NCBI GenBank assembly: GCA_964389685.1
Contig: CAYMFM010000023.1
Span: 1 to 50,824 of the forward strand
Direction: 5' to 3'
Length of the DNA stretch: 50,824 nucleotides
From: G020353115 sp964389685
GTDB lineage: Bacteria; Bacteroidota; Bacteroidia; Bacteroidales; VadinHA17
Shown here: positions 1-7,479 of the stretch, in pieces
Numbering within the stretch: the first letter of the stretch is position 1
Layout: the number at the start of each line of letters is the position of its first letter
Translations under genes and position numbers: made by a program
Notes under the pieces: generated by a model
Database searches by the model: none
Seen by the model: the letters and a program-made list of their open reading frames with translations, nothing else
What the model was told of the DNA's origin: nothing

Positions 1-290
1 TCAATCACAACGAAGATCTCCTCATCCTCTTTTTTCATCAGGTATTGTTCGCGGGCAAATTTTTCGAGGTTTTCCTTATCCGTTTCAAGCTCATTCAGTT
101 TCTTCGAATCCTCTTCAATCCGATCCAGATAGTACGCTTTATCTTCCTCCAGTTGCTTCAGTGTTTTCATTTGTGAAAAGCGGTCGACCAGGTTATTGCT
201 GTCAAACAGAAGGATCCATACGATGAAGATGATCAGTGTAAGGATGAATTTATTCTTCAGGTAGTGTATGACTTTGCTCCACTTTTTCAT
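1..290 (-). CDS. FtsB/DivIC-like septum formation initiator (3' end beyond window)
   Basis: Reading from the ATG at 290 toward base 1 gives about 96 residues with no stop, so the C-terminus lies outside the window. The N-terminus is basic (MKKWSKVIHYLKNKF), followed by one hydrophobic segment (about residues 15-30, ILTLIIFIVWILLF) and then a long charged coiled coil (QMKTLKQLEEDKAYYLDRI, then heptads rich in E, K and L). This short bitopic layout is that of the FtsB/DivIC septum initiators, which sit in the inner membrane and bridge FtsQ and FtsL at the division site. The call rests on architecture and the QLE..K.YY.DRI-type coil rather than on a catalytic motif. It points the same way as the molybdenum-cofactor genes upstream. 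Confidence 0.75.
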   Translation of the reverse strand, partial: MKKWSKVIHYLKNKFILTLIIFIVWILLFDSNNLVDRFSQMKTLKQLEEDKAYYLDRIEEDSKKLNELETDKENLEKFAREQYLMKKEDEEIFVVI

Positions 291-388
291 TGGAAAACGG
301 CTTGATAACTGGCATAAAAATACAAAGAAAAAAAACGAGGGGATCTTGATTTATTCACCTTTCCCGCAATTTTTTTAACAATCATGCT

Positions 389-895
389 TCAATGGTGCAT
401 ATCAACGCCATACTGCATGTGGATCATATGATCAAGGGTTTTGCAGATCTCGCTCATGTATTCATGGACAGCTTTTACACTTCCCGGGAGGGTAAATATC
501 AGGCTTTTTCCGATGATCCCTGCAATACTTCGGCTCAACAGGGCATTGGGTTTTTCCATTCCATATTTCACGCGTATCAGTTCCATGATCCCCGGTATTT
601 CCTTATCCAGCATGGAAGATACAACGTCCACTGTAATGTCCCTCGGGCCGATTCCGGTACCGCCCGTGGTAAAAATGATGTGGTATGTTGATGATCCGGC
701 AGAAAGGATCCGTTTTAGCCGGGTTGCATCATCCGGAATGATTTCCTGTTCAATAGCGAATTTAAACCGGGATTTCCGCAGACAGTCATCAAGCGAAGTG
801 ACAATAGCCGGACCGCTTCTGTCCTCATATTCTCCAATGCTTGCCCTGTCGCTGAGGGTGACGATCAGGATGTTTAATGTTTCGGGTAGTTTCAT
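389..895 (-). CDS. mogA: Molybdopterin adenylyltransferase, MogA/MoaB family
   Basis: The product (168 residues from the ATG at 895) belongs to the MoCF-binding fold family. MogA/MoaB adenylylates molybdopterin to MPT-AMP, the substrate of MoeA. Visible marks are the N-terminal strand ILIVTLSDRAS, the signature TTGGTGIGPRD at about residues 78-88, and the later segment ending in FTLPGS, which lies in the nucleotide/pterin site. The length is normal. The frame stays open six codons upstream to a TTG at 913, but those codons run into a degenerate heptamer repeat, so the ATG is the better start. moeA lies about 340 bases upstream on the same strand, consistent with one cofactor-maturation group. 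MogA and MoaB cannot be separated by eye. Confidence 0.9.
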   Translation of the reverse strand: MKLPETLNILIVTLSDRASIGEYEDRSGPAIVTSLDDCLRKSRFKFAIEQEIIPDDATRLKRILSAGSSTYHIIFTTGGTGIGPRDITVDVVSSMLDKEIPGIMELIRVKYGMEKPNALLSRSIAGIIGKSLIFTLPGSVKAVHEYMSEICKTLDHMIHMQYGVDMHH

Positions 896-910
896 ATAAG
901 TGATGAGTGA

Positions 911-937
911 CAAGTAACAAGTAACGAGTAACGAGAA
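911..937. repeat. Short tandem heptamer repeat (AGTAACR)
   Basis: Three to four head-to-tail copies of a 7-base unit, AGTAACA then AGTAACG, sit just upstream of the mogA start. They separate mogA from the truncated four-helix-bundle gene. Simple slippage-type repeats like this are common in Bacteroidota spacers, and no function is inferred. Confidence 0.7.
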
Positions 938-940
938 ATA

Positions 941-1213
941 TTAGTTTACACCTTTTTGCTGTTTTATTAAACCTATTAGCATTCTCCTTATTTCAGCCAG
1001 GGAATTTAAAAGATCTTCACTTAACATGAAATCCAGTTCCTGAGCAATAATTAGCTGCGTTTCAAGTTCTGCTGCAGAACCAAGTGAAATATAAAGAAAT
1101 TGTATGAATTCTTTGTTAGATTGTCTGGCAGCACCTTCAGCAATATTTGATGGAATTGAAACTGCTGATCTTCTAAGTTGATTTGTTAAACCATAGATCT
1201 CTATATAATGCAT
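941..1213 (-). CDS. Four-helix bundle protein (S23 / 23S rRNA intervening-sequence family), N-terminally truncated
   Basis: The 90-residue product carries the family hallmark YGLTNQLRRSAVSIPSNIAEG (residues 8-28; here broken for length as YGLTNQLRR, SAVSIPSNIAEG), then the helices FIQFLYISLGSAAELETQL and LAEIRRMLIGLI. Full family members are about 115-125 residues and have an extra first helix (a LWQKA..L...IY-type segment) before YGLT. That helix is missing here. Upstream, the same reading frame runs only seven codons before meeting the TGA that ends moeA. I therefore read this as a remnant whose 5' end was lost when it became joined to the moeA 3' end. It could still be translated from the ATG at 1213 as a short three-helix protein. 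The family's function is unknown; members are often found in rRNA intervening sequences or scattered in genomes. Confidence 0.6.
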   Translation of the reverse strand: MHYIEIYGLTNQLRRSAVSIPSNIAEGAARQSNKEFIQFLYISLGSAAELETQLIIAQELDFMLSEDLLNSLAEIRRMLIGLIKQQKGVN

Positions 1214-1231
1214 TATGAATTGATCTTGTGT

Positions 1232-2407
1232 TCAGATGAGCCGAACATGAACCTTCTCTCCCTTTTGAATGGTTGTTTCTCCAATGGGAATGGATACCAT
1301 TCCCGTTGTTTCATTCAATGAATAGAGGTGTGCTGAACCATGATAATCCATTGGTTCAACTTCCCCATCAGCATTTATCCGGACAGGGAACCAGGATTCC
1401 CTGTCCGATTTTTTTCGTTTGTACCCGACGGCCATTGGGAGAATAAGGTTAAGCGGGGAATAGTGATGCCCCATTAAACCGAAGAGCAGGGGTTTAACCA
1501 GAAGCTCAAAAAGAAGGAAGGAAGAGACGGGATTTCCGGGCAGTCCAAAACACAATTTTTTCCCCTTCACTCCAAAGATGGTGGGTTTACCAGGCTGCAT
1601 CGCGATCCGCTGGAATTTCTGCTCGATACCCAGGCCGGTCATGATATCGGGTACCAGATCGTACTCCCCCATGGATACACCCCCTGTCAATAAAATGATG
1701 TCGTTTTTATCCATTGCCTTTTCGATCTTTTCCGTGGTGGATTCCGCAGTGTCTGCGGCAATCCCTTCGTAACCCGGGACTGCTCCGGTGGACCAGACCT
1801 GTGCGATAAGCTGGTAGGCATTGCTGTTCCGTATTTGTGAATGTGCAGGTGATTTATCCGGTTCAACCAGTTCATCACCAGTGGAAATGATCCCCACAAG
1901 CGGACGCCTGTAAACTAACGGATGCACGATACCCATGGATGCCATGATCGCCACCTGCTGCGGTTTCATCCTTGTTCCTTTTTTCAAAACCACCTCCGAC
2001 TTCTTGATATCCTCCCCACGATAGCAAATGTTATCTTCTGTTTTCTTTCCCGCAAAGCGGATCTTATCCAGACCAACCTGTTCGGTCTGCTCTACAATAA
2101 TTACACAGTTGGCACCCTCAGGTACCATGGCGCCCGTCATAATTTCAGCACACTGATTCTGGGAAATCTTTTTTTCAGGGATCTTACCAGCCGGAATTTC
2201 TTCGACCACGGTGAGAATACCGGAAAGATCTTTCCTCCGGCAAGCATATCCATCCATGGCTGACTTGTCAAAAGGAGGCATATCCATATCAGATACAATG
2301 TCCTCGGCAATAATACGGTTTAGCAGATCAGTGAGCCCAACCTGTTCAGTCCCCAGTGGGCGGGAATACTGCATAACGGTTTCATAAGCTTCTTCAAACA
2401 GTATCAT
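1232..2407 (-). CDS. moeA: Molybdopterin molybdenumtransferase MoeA
   Basis: The 391-residue product is full length for MoeA, which inserts molybdate into adenylylated molybdopterin in the cytoplasm. Motifs seen in order are MPPFDKSAMDGYA (about residues 42-54), the domain II segment with EIMTGAMVPEGAN (about 87-99), ISTGDEL (about 174-180), LTGGVSMGEYD (about 240-250), MQPGKPTIFG (about 270-279), FGLPGNPVSS (about 287-296) and a C-terminal domain IV ending HVRLI. The central domain shares the MogA fold, with TGGVSMGEYD corresponding to TGGTGIGPRD of the neighbouring mogA. The gene sits downstream of a ModE-like regulator and a lipoprotein gene, and upstream of mogA, on one strand. This suggests co-expression. 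The start ATG at 2407 is the only good one. Confidence 0.95.
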   Translation of the reverse strand: MILFEEAYETVMQYSRPLGTEQVGLTDLLNRIIAEDIVSDMDMPPFDKSAMDGYACRRKDLSGILTVVEEIPAGKIPEKKISQNQCAEIMTGAMVPEGANCVIIVEQTEQVGLDKIRFAGKKTEDNICYRGEDIKKSEVVLKKGTRMKPQQVAIMASMGIVHPLVYRRPLVGIISTGDELVEPDKSPAHSQIRNSNAYQLIAQVWSTGAVPGYEGIAADTAESTTEKIEKAMDKNDIILLTGGVSMGEYDLVPDIMTGLGIEQKFQRIAMQPGKPTIFGVKGKKLCFGLPGNPVSSFLLFELLVKPLLFGLMGHHYSPLNLILPMAVGYKRKKSDRESWFPVRINADGEVEPMDYHGSAHLYSLNETTGMVSIPIGETTIQKGEKVHVRLI

Positions 2408-2454
2408 AATACAAACAATCTTGTTTTTTTATTCGATGAGGTCGTGCCTCAGAT

Positions 2455-2847
2455 TCACAGTGTATCAATAAGTGTCAGGGTTATGGAAACCGAGTCGGCA
2501 CTGTTCGCCTTGTCCCTGACCAGAAATTTCCATAATTCTGTCTGCATGGTGTCCTTAATAATGTATACATCTGCATCCAGTGAACTTCTGTCTATCTCTA
2601 TGCTTTCCATGGTTTCCCCATTCCGGCAAATCTCAAACAAGACGAGGTGCCCCCTGCTTCCTGATTCAGCCATAATCCCAACTTTCAGTGAATCATCCAG
2701 ATGGGCTGATGAATTGGTTGATGTATAATCACCTCCCTTTTTAAACTCGACAGAGGGTTTGGTAATCACTTTTTCCTCATCTTCACACATGGATAAAAAC
2801 GATGCGATCAATACTGCAATGATCAAAATGGCACTGGTTTTTTTCAT
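2455..2847 (-). CDS. Small putative lipoprotein of unknown function between modE-like and moeA
   Basis: I do not recognise this 130-residue protein. It begins MKKTSAILIIAVLIASFLSMC, a signal peptide ending at a cysteine in a weak lipobox (L-S-M-C). The acidic stretch EDEEK follows, which resembles the acidic signals that send Bacteroidota lipoproteins to the cell surface (inference). The rest is a single beta-rich-looking domain with alternating polar and hydrophobic residues, ending SVSITLTLIDTL. The frame extends four codons upstream to a GTG at 2859, but the ATG at 2847 gives a cleaner signal peptide. It lies 41 bases after the ModE-like gene and 47 bases before moeA, so it is probably in the same transcript. 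Whether it has any link with molybdate uptake is unknown. Confidence 0.65.
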   Translation of the reverse strand: MKKTSAILIIAVLIASFLSMCEDEEKVITKPSVEFKKGGDYTSTNSSAHLDDSLKVGIMAESGSRGHLVLFEICRNGETMESIEIDRSSLDADVYIIKDTMQTELWKFLVRDKANSADSVSITLTLIDTL

Positions 2848-2888
2848 GGGTCTGTTCACTTTTTATTTACTGTTTAACAAGGGATTAC

Positions 2889-3290
2889 CTATTCATTCAG
2901 TGAATGAAAGAATTTTTTTGTCACGGTATAGATAGCCCTGTCAAATGCCTGGTGTAATTCATCATAGCATTGGACCAGTTTTTCTCCATCCTCCGTAAGC
3001 CGGGTTTCTCCCCCCATTTTACCCCCACGCTGTTTATCAATCAGCTTAAACTCGAGGATCTCCTCTGCCCTTTTCAGTGCACCCCAGGCATTCCTGTAAC
3101 TTACTCCATGCTTGTCAGCTGCTGCTCTCAGTGATCCATGATCATTGATTAATTTCAGCAGCATAAAATCGGAATCGTCAACGATCTCCTCTTCCGAGTT
3201 AGTGACAAGCCATACTTTGTATTTCAGGAAAACATCGTAATATTTTGAACCTTTTGAACCAGCCATTGGTGAACGTTTTATTTTCGACAT
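2889..3290 (-). CDS. ModE-like winged helix-turn-helix transcriptional regulator (DNA-binding domain only)
   Basis: The 133-residue product has a LysR/ModE-type winged helix: the segment from LLKLINDHGSLRAAADKHG through VSYRNAWGALKRAEEIL (about residues 44-80), then the wing FKLIDKQRGGKMGGETRLT, then DGEKLVQCYDELHQAF. The pattern of GSLRAAA.....SYRNAW and RGGK.GG..RLT is that of the ModE N-terminal domain. Classical ModE has two molybdate-binding MOP domains after it, and these are absent here. Standing at the head of lipoprotein-moeA-mogA on the same strand, it is probably a regulator of molybdenum genes, but this protein alone has no visible molybdate sensor. The first bases of the gene lie in the 55-base segment that is duplicated around gap 1. 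Confidence 0.85.
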   Translation of the reverse strand: MSKIKRSPMAGSKGSKYYDVFLKYKVWLVTNSEEEIVDDSDFMLLKLINDHGSLRAAADKHGVSYRNAWGALKRAEEILEFKLIDKQRGGKMGGETRLTEDGEKLVQCYDELHQAFDRAIYTVTKKFFHSLNE

Positions 3291-3481
3291 GTAAAATACG
3301 GCATATCGTTCACAAAAAAAAATGGANNNNNNNNNNNNNNNNNNNNNNNNNNNNNNNNNNNNNNNNNNNNNNNNNNNNNNNNNNNNNNNNNNNNNNNNNN
3401 NNNNNNNNNNNNNNNNNNNNNNNNNNAACGTTTTATTTTCGACATGTAAAATACGGCATATCGTTCACAAAAAAAAATGGA
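3272..3481. other. Assembly gap 1 (100 N) with identical 55-base flanks
   Basis: Bases 3327-3426 are exactly 100 N. The 55 bases before the gap (3272-3326) are repeated without a difference after it (3427-3481). This is the pattern left when an assembler with a 55-base word joins two contigs that overlap without merging them. Removing the N run and one copy would give a continuous upstream region for the ModE-like gene. No gene crosses this gap. Confidence 0.9.
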
Positions 3482-4124
3482 AAAGGTAATAGTTATATGT
3501 TATGCCAAAGGCCCACCTACCGGTCGGGCAGGCATTACTACGTGATAAGTTGATTAGCGGGCTTGTGGAGTGGGCAGGCGAGCGGTCTCATGAGCCAGGC
3601 CTTTGTGAAGATAGGTAGGTGGCGAATAAAATGCCATACATTGTGCCCTGAATAAGGTCACTGCATTTCGCCTGAAGAAGCGGATGGCATTCCAAATGAT
3701 TTCACAGTTCCGGCGATTGGTTTGGCGTTATCTTTACCCCGGCATGAATGCCGGGGCTATTGGAATTAAACCACTCTGTGGTTTACAGCTCCATAGGAGC
3801 GAAATGTTGGTAGCCCAGGGTAAGCCCTGACAGCATCGTCAGGGGGCAACCCTGGGTTTTGTGTGACCCCAAAAAACCGGTTCAACCGCAATGTTATTCC
3901 TCTGGAAAACGCTGCATGGACCGGAAGATTTCAGGTTTTACTTTTTGTAACGAACCACGTAACCCCGACTGCCGTCCGCCTGCTTCGGGAAGAGTTTACC
4001 AGCCATGTGGAATAAAGACATGCAATAGCACACCGTCCGGATTATCTCTATTTCACTTGGCCAGCCTGTGTCTGGCAGGCGAATTACGACCCGGGAGGAA
4101 AGATTAAAACGTAAAATATCATGA
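3482..4124. repeat. Repeat-rich non-coding spacer with a chain of hairpins
   Basis: No convincing gene is present. The central part (3737-3856) is a chain of perfect hairpins. CCCCGGCAT pairs with ATGCCGGGG (3737-3756), AAACCAC with GTGGTTT (3768-3784) and GCTCC with GGAGC (3788-3800). A nested pair follows at 3814-3856, CCCAGGGT with ACCCTGGG outside and CCCTGAC with GTCAGGG inside, and a short T run comes after it. At 4061-4080 there is a copy of the CCAGCCTGTGNCTGGCAGGC repeat also found at 15896-15915 and 18235-18254. An open frame of 82 codons at 3859-4107 has repeat-like composition and no recognisable domain, so it is not called. The hairpin chain could stop transcripts on either strand. 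Confidence 0.7.
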
Positions 4125-5108
4125 TTAAAACTCCGGACAGGGGATAGCGTGTATTTTCTGCTTCCTTTTTTTGTTGAGTCGGAACTCGTACATCAGGGAG
4201 ATCTCATGTGCTCCACCCGTATCACTGACCAGATTGGAAACGGTTACATCATAGCTATAGCCAATGTGGACCTGTTCATTCTTAAAACCAACAAGCAGGA
4301 TCATGGCATCTCCAATCTGCTCATGCAGGAAGGGAATCCCACGGTACCAGAAACCGAATACAAGAGGATTCTTATACCAGTAAAGTCCCATGCTGAGCTG
4401 GTTGAAATGATCCTGATGCAGGTACATGAATGCAAAAGAGAGGCTCTCATCGATCGGTTTCAGCAACCGGCCTCTTCGAATAAGCTGGTATCCTCCGAAA
4501 ACAGAGATCTTCATCGGGATCCGTGTTTTATCTCCATACAGCGATTGTTCAGGACGCAACAGGTGATCCAGGCTGAATCCCAACCATGCCCTTTCTACAT
4601 ACCCCAGGGTGGAAAAACCTGCATCAATATCACCGAAAGGTCCTTCAGGTGGCTGTTCAATGGTTGGTGTTGTCACACCACCGGGGGATAACTGGTCGTT
4701 GAATGTAAGGTCCTCGAAGCGTATCCCGATGCGTGTATAGTTAAATTGAAGCCCCGGTCTGATGTGCAACAATTCAGTGACCTGAAAATCATAAGAATAC
4801 TGCAATCCGAGGTTCGTGGTGTTCAGGCGCCCTTCACCAGCCCTGTCATGAAAGGCAAGAAATCCGACACCCGAATTGAAATTGGCAAAGTAATGATCGT
4901 ATGAAAAGGTATAGGTATGAAAAACACCCGGAAGAGCAGGCCACTGATTCCGGTGGTTCAATGTCAGACGGTTCTCCTCGGTCGCCCCGGCAAAAGATGG
5001 TGCCAGATAAAGGGGATTGGCGTAAAACTGGGAAAACTGAGGATCCTGCGAAAGACCAGATCTTATGAACAAATAAAACGTAAAAGCTATGAAAACATAC
5101 CTCTTCAC
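4125..5108 (-). CDS. PorP/SprF family type IX secretion system membrane protein
   Basis: The 327-residue product has a signal peptide (about residues 1-20, ending GLSQ) followed at once by DPQFSQFYANPLYLAPSFAG, broken here for length as DPQFSQFYANPLY and LAPSFAG, the family's N-terminal signature. The body consists of alternating amphipathic strands of an outer-membrane beta barrel and ends HEISLMYEFRLNKKRKQKIHAIPCPEF-like, with the final IPCPEF typical of PorP/SprF. PorP is a T9SS component; SprF-type paralogues serve secretion and surface attachment of particular substrates. The start codon is GTG at 5108; no ATG in frame preserves the signal peptide. No porKLMN genes are next to it, so it is an isolated family copy. 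No partner adhesin is adjacent. Confidence 0.92.
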   Translation of the reverse strand: MKRYVFIAFTFYLFIRSGLSQDPQFSQFYANPLYLAPSFAGATEENRLTLNHRNQWPALPGVFHTYTFSYDHYFANFNSGVGFLAFHDRAGEGRLNTTNLGLQYSYDFQVTELLHIRPGLQFNYTRIGIRFEDLTFNDQLSPGGVTTPTIEQPPEGPFGDIDAGFSTLGYVERAWLGFSLDHLLRPEQSLYGDKTRIPMKISVFGGYQLIRRGRLLKPIDESLSFAFMYLHQDHFNQLSMGLYWYKNPLVFGFWYRGIPFLHEQIGDAMILLVGFKNEQVHIGYSYDVTVSNLVSDTGGAHEISLMYEFRLNKKRKQKIHAIPCPEF

Positions 5109-5323
5109 AAAAGCTTGGCTTTAATCCATAATAATGAAACGGGTCTGCTTACGAACTTCAAAGCATAAATATACTGAAATATTTAGCATACCCCGTGAAC
5201 TTGATACGTGATTTTCGTGCAAAAGTTAATCAAATAAGGGAATATTTTTCCTATTTATCGTCTGTCTGTGTGTAAAATGATGGATTTTGTTGACGAATTG
5301 ACCGGATTTTGGTATGAATGTCT

Positions 5324-6955
5324 CTACTCCTCCTGCAGGAACGGATAGGTATAATCTTCGGGAGGGAGAAAACACTCCTTGATCGTCCTTGGTGAAACCC
5401 AGCGCTGTAAATTCAATAATGATCCGGCTTTGTCATTTGTACCCGAGCGTCTGGCTCCTCCAAACGGTTGATGACCAACAACCGCTCCGGTAGGTTTATC
5501 ATTGATATAGAAATTTCCGGCTGCATTTACAAGCCTCTTTGATCCCAGTTCAATCGCCTCCCGATCCTGTGCAAAAAGTGCTCCGGTAAGCCCGTAAATG
5601 GAGGTACGGTTCAGCAGATCCATGGTCTCTTCGAATTTATCCTCTTCATAGATGTAAATGGTTACGATCGGACCGAACAGCTCTTCAATCATCGTCACAT
5701 AACAGGGGTTTTTTGTCAGTATAATGGTCGGCTCGATAAAATAACCGCTGGATTTATCATACTTCCCACCAAAAATGATCTCTGTGTCGGGATCTTTCCT
5801 GGCATTTTCAATGTATCCCACCAGTTTATCAAACGATTTCTCATCGATAACCGCATTCACGAAGTTTGAAAAATCTTCCACACCACCCATTTTTATTGAG
5901 CTAAGGTGTCCGGACACCAGCTCCTTAATGCGGGGCCACAGGTTATCGGGAATGTATGCCCTTGAGAGGGCGGAGCATTTTTGTCCCTGGTATTCGAACC
6001 CTCCGCGTGTGATTGCGGTGGCTACCTGTTCCGGTTTGGCCGACCGGTGTACCATGGCAAAATCCTTACCGCCGGTTTCACCGACAATCCTCGGATAGGT
6101 CCGGTAATGATGTATGTTTTCTCCCATGGTTTTCCAGATGGTATCGAAAACATCCGTTGATCCGGTGAAGTGTATTCCGGCAAAATCGCGGTGTGAAAAG
6201 ACCTCAGCACCTGCATCGGGGCCGGATACGAGAACCAGGTTGATCACCCCGTCGGGTAATCCTGCTTCCCTGAAAACCTCCATGAGGACCTGTGCAGAAT
6301 AGACCTGGTTATGTGATGGTTTCCACACCACCGTATTCCCCATCATGGCAGGGGCAGTGGGTAAATTGGCAGCGATGGATGTAAAATTAAACGGGGTAAG
6401 TGCGAAAATAAATCCTTCCAGTGGCCGCTGCTCCAGCCTGTTCCAGGTATTCGGAAACGATTTGGGCTGGTTCATGTAAATCTCGGTCATGTATTGAACA
6501 TTGTAACGAAAAAAATCGATGCTTTCACAGGCAGCATCGATCTCTGCCTGGAAAACCGTTTTTGACTGTCCCAGCATTGTCGCAGCATTGATCCTGCTTC
6601 GGTAGGGACCGGAAAGCAGTCCGGCTGCTTTCAGAAAGATCGATGCTCGTGCTCTCCAGGACATGCTTGCCCAGGCAAGTTTTGCTTTCAAAGCGGCTTC
6701 AATGGCCATTTTAACGTGCTTCCGCTCACCCTTGTGGTAATGACCCAGAAGGTGTTTGTGATCGTGGGGTGGGTGTATTGGAACAAGATTTCCCGTCTTA
6801 ACCTCCTTCCCATCAATTATCATGGAAATTTCAACCCGTGAAGAACGCATCTTCTCAATGGTTTCCTTCAATTCAGCCCTCTCGGGTGTCCCCGGAGCAT
6901 AGGACCTGACCGGTTCGTTCTCGGCCAGGGGCACATGATAGAATCGCTGTGACAT
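5324..6955 (-). CDS. pruA: L-glutamate gamma-semialdehyde dehydrogenase (1-pyrroline-5-carboxylate dehydrogenase)
   Basis: The 543-residue product is a class 4 aldehyde dehydrogenase that oxidises glutamate semialdehyde (from proline) to glutamate with NAD+. Seen are the NAD-binding segment FALTPFNFTSIAANLPTAPA with VVWKPS, HFTGSTDVFDTIW, the general-base region VGETGGKDFAMVH, the catalytic cysteine in GFEYQGQKCSALSRAYIP, and EELFGPIVTIYIYE. The C-terminal FGGARRSGTNDKAG loop recognises the glutamate moiety. The length and N-terminal extension match the monofunctional bacterial/mitochondrial type rather than PutA. No proline dehydrogenase gene is present in the window. The ATG at 6955 precedes the family-typical N-terminus containing ENEPVRSYAPGTPER. 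Confidence 0.95.
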   Translation of the reverse strand: MSQRFYHVPLAENEPVRSYAPGTPERAELKETIEKMRSSRVEISMIIDGKEVKTGNLVPIHPPHDHKHLLGHYHKGERKHVKMAIEAALKAKLAWASMSWRARASIFLKAAGLLSGPYRSRINAATMLGQSKTVFQAEIDAACESIDFFRYNVQYMTEIYMNQPKSFPNTWNRLEQRPLEGFIFALTPFNFTSIAANLPTAPAMMGNTVVWKPSHNQVYSAQVLMEVFREAGLPDGVINLVLVSGPDAGAEVFSHRDFAGIHFTGSTDVFDTIWKTMGENIHHYRTYPRIVGETGGKDFAMVHRSAKPEQVATAITRGGFEYQGQKCSALSRAYIPDNLWPRIKELVSGHLSSIKMGGVEDFSNFVNAVIDEKSFDKLVGYIENARKDPDTEIIFGGKYDKSSGYFIEPTIILTKNPCYVTMIEELFGPIVTIYIYEEDKFEETMDLLNRTSIYGLTGALFAQDREAIELGSKRLVNAAGNFYINDKPTGAVVGHQPFGGARRSGTNDKAGSLLNLQRWVSPRTIKECFLPPEDYTYPFLQEE

Positions 6956-7479
6956 AACCTTGGTATTTTATACTTATTATTACTCAGTAAAAATATTCTT
7001 ATTTAGATTAAATAAACTGCAAAATAAATAAAAATTGTTGAAAAATAAAAAAGAAAGTTAAATGTTAATGAGACTATAATTTCAGGTGAGAGAAAGGAAA
7101 AAATGTTATTGGGTTATTGAGTTATTGGGTTATTAATGTGTCTAACGTAAAAATTGAAAGTTGTCGCAATGTTGAAATTGAAGTGGGATTGGTTTATAAG
7201 GGTACGTTATGTTTAAGGTTAATACCAATGTACTCAATAACTTACTAACTATAAATAACGATCCACGATTGGTGGATCAAATAACTATTAAATGACCATC
7301 GTATTTACCCTGTGAAATAGCGACTTCGTCGCTAATGCAAAGCATTATTTCACAGGGTGAAGCATTGTATGACTATAGTATGACTATCGTATGGCTAGCG
7401 ACTGAATAACAGTCCCGCTCAGGCAGCGTTACGAATCACGAAAAAGGATTAAAGCGGAAAACCTTGAACTGGAATTCCA
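6956..7479. repeat. AT-rich spacer with simple repeats, a three-way-junction palindrome and a dispersed block
   Basis: No gene is visible in this 524-base stretch. It holds a TTATTGGGTTATTGAG-type tandem repeat around 7108-7136 and a small hairpin GATCCAC/GTGGATC at about 7260-7278. It also holds the 52-base branched palindrome described separately (7307-7358) and a 40-base block (7380-7419) that matches 16228-16267 at 33 of 40 positions. The pruA promoter must lie at the low-coordinate end, but no clear TAnnTTTG was found. Confidence 0.65.
7307..7358. repeat. Perfect three-way-junction (cloverleaf-like) palindrome
   Basis: The 52 bases fold without one unpaired junction base. The outer arms ACCCTGTGAAAT and ATTTCACAGGGT form 12 base pairs. 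Inside, AGCGAC-TTC-GTCGCT makes a 6-bp hairpin and AATGC-AAA-GCATT a 5-bp hairpin. The same fold is available in DNA (cruciform) and RNA. No transposase lies nearby. It may be the tip of a non-autonomous palindromic element (inference). Confidence 0.7.

Noticed and set aside
3291..3560. Possible ModE box in the duplicated upstream region of the ModE-like gene
   Set aside because: CGATATGCCGTAT has only a loose resemblance to the known ModE palindrome and no second half, so I do not call an operator.
3859..4107. Open frame of 82 codons on the plus strand in the spacer before porP
   Set aside because: It overlaps the repeat copies, has no hydrophobic or domain pattern, and its composition follows the dispersed repeats, so it is probably not a gene.
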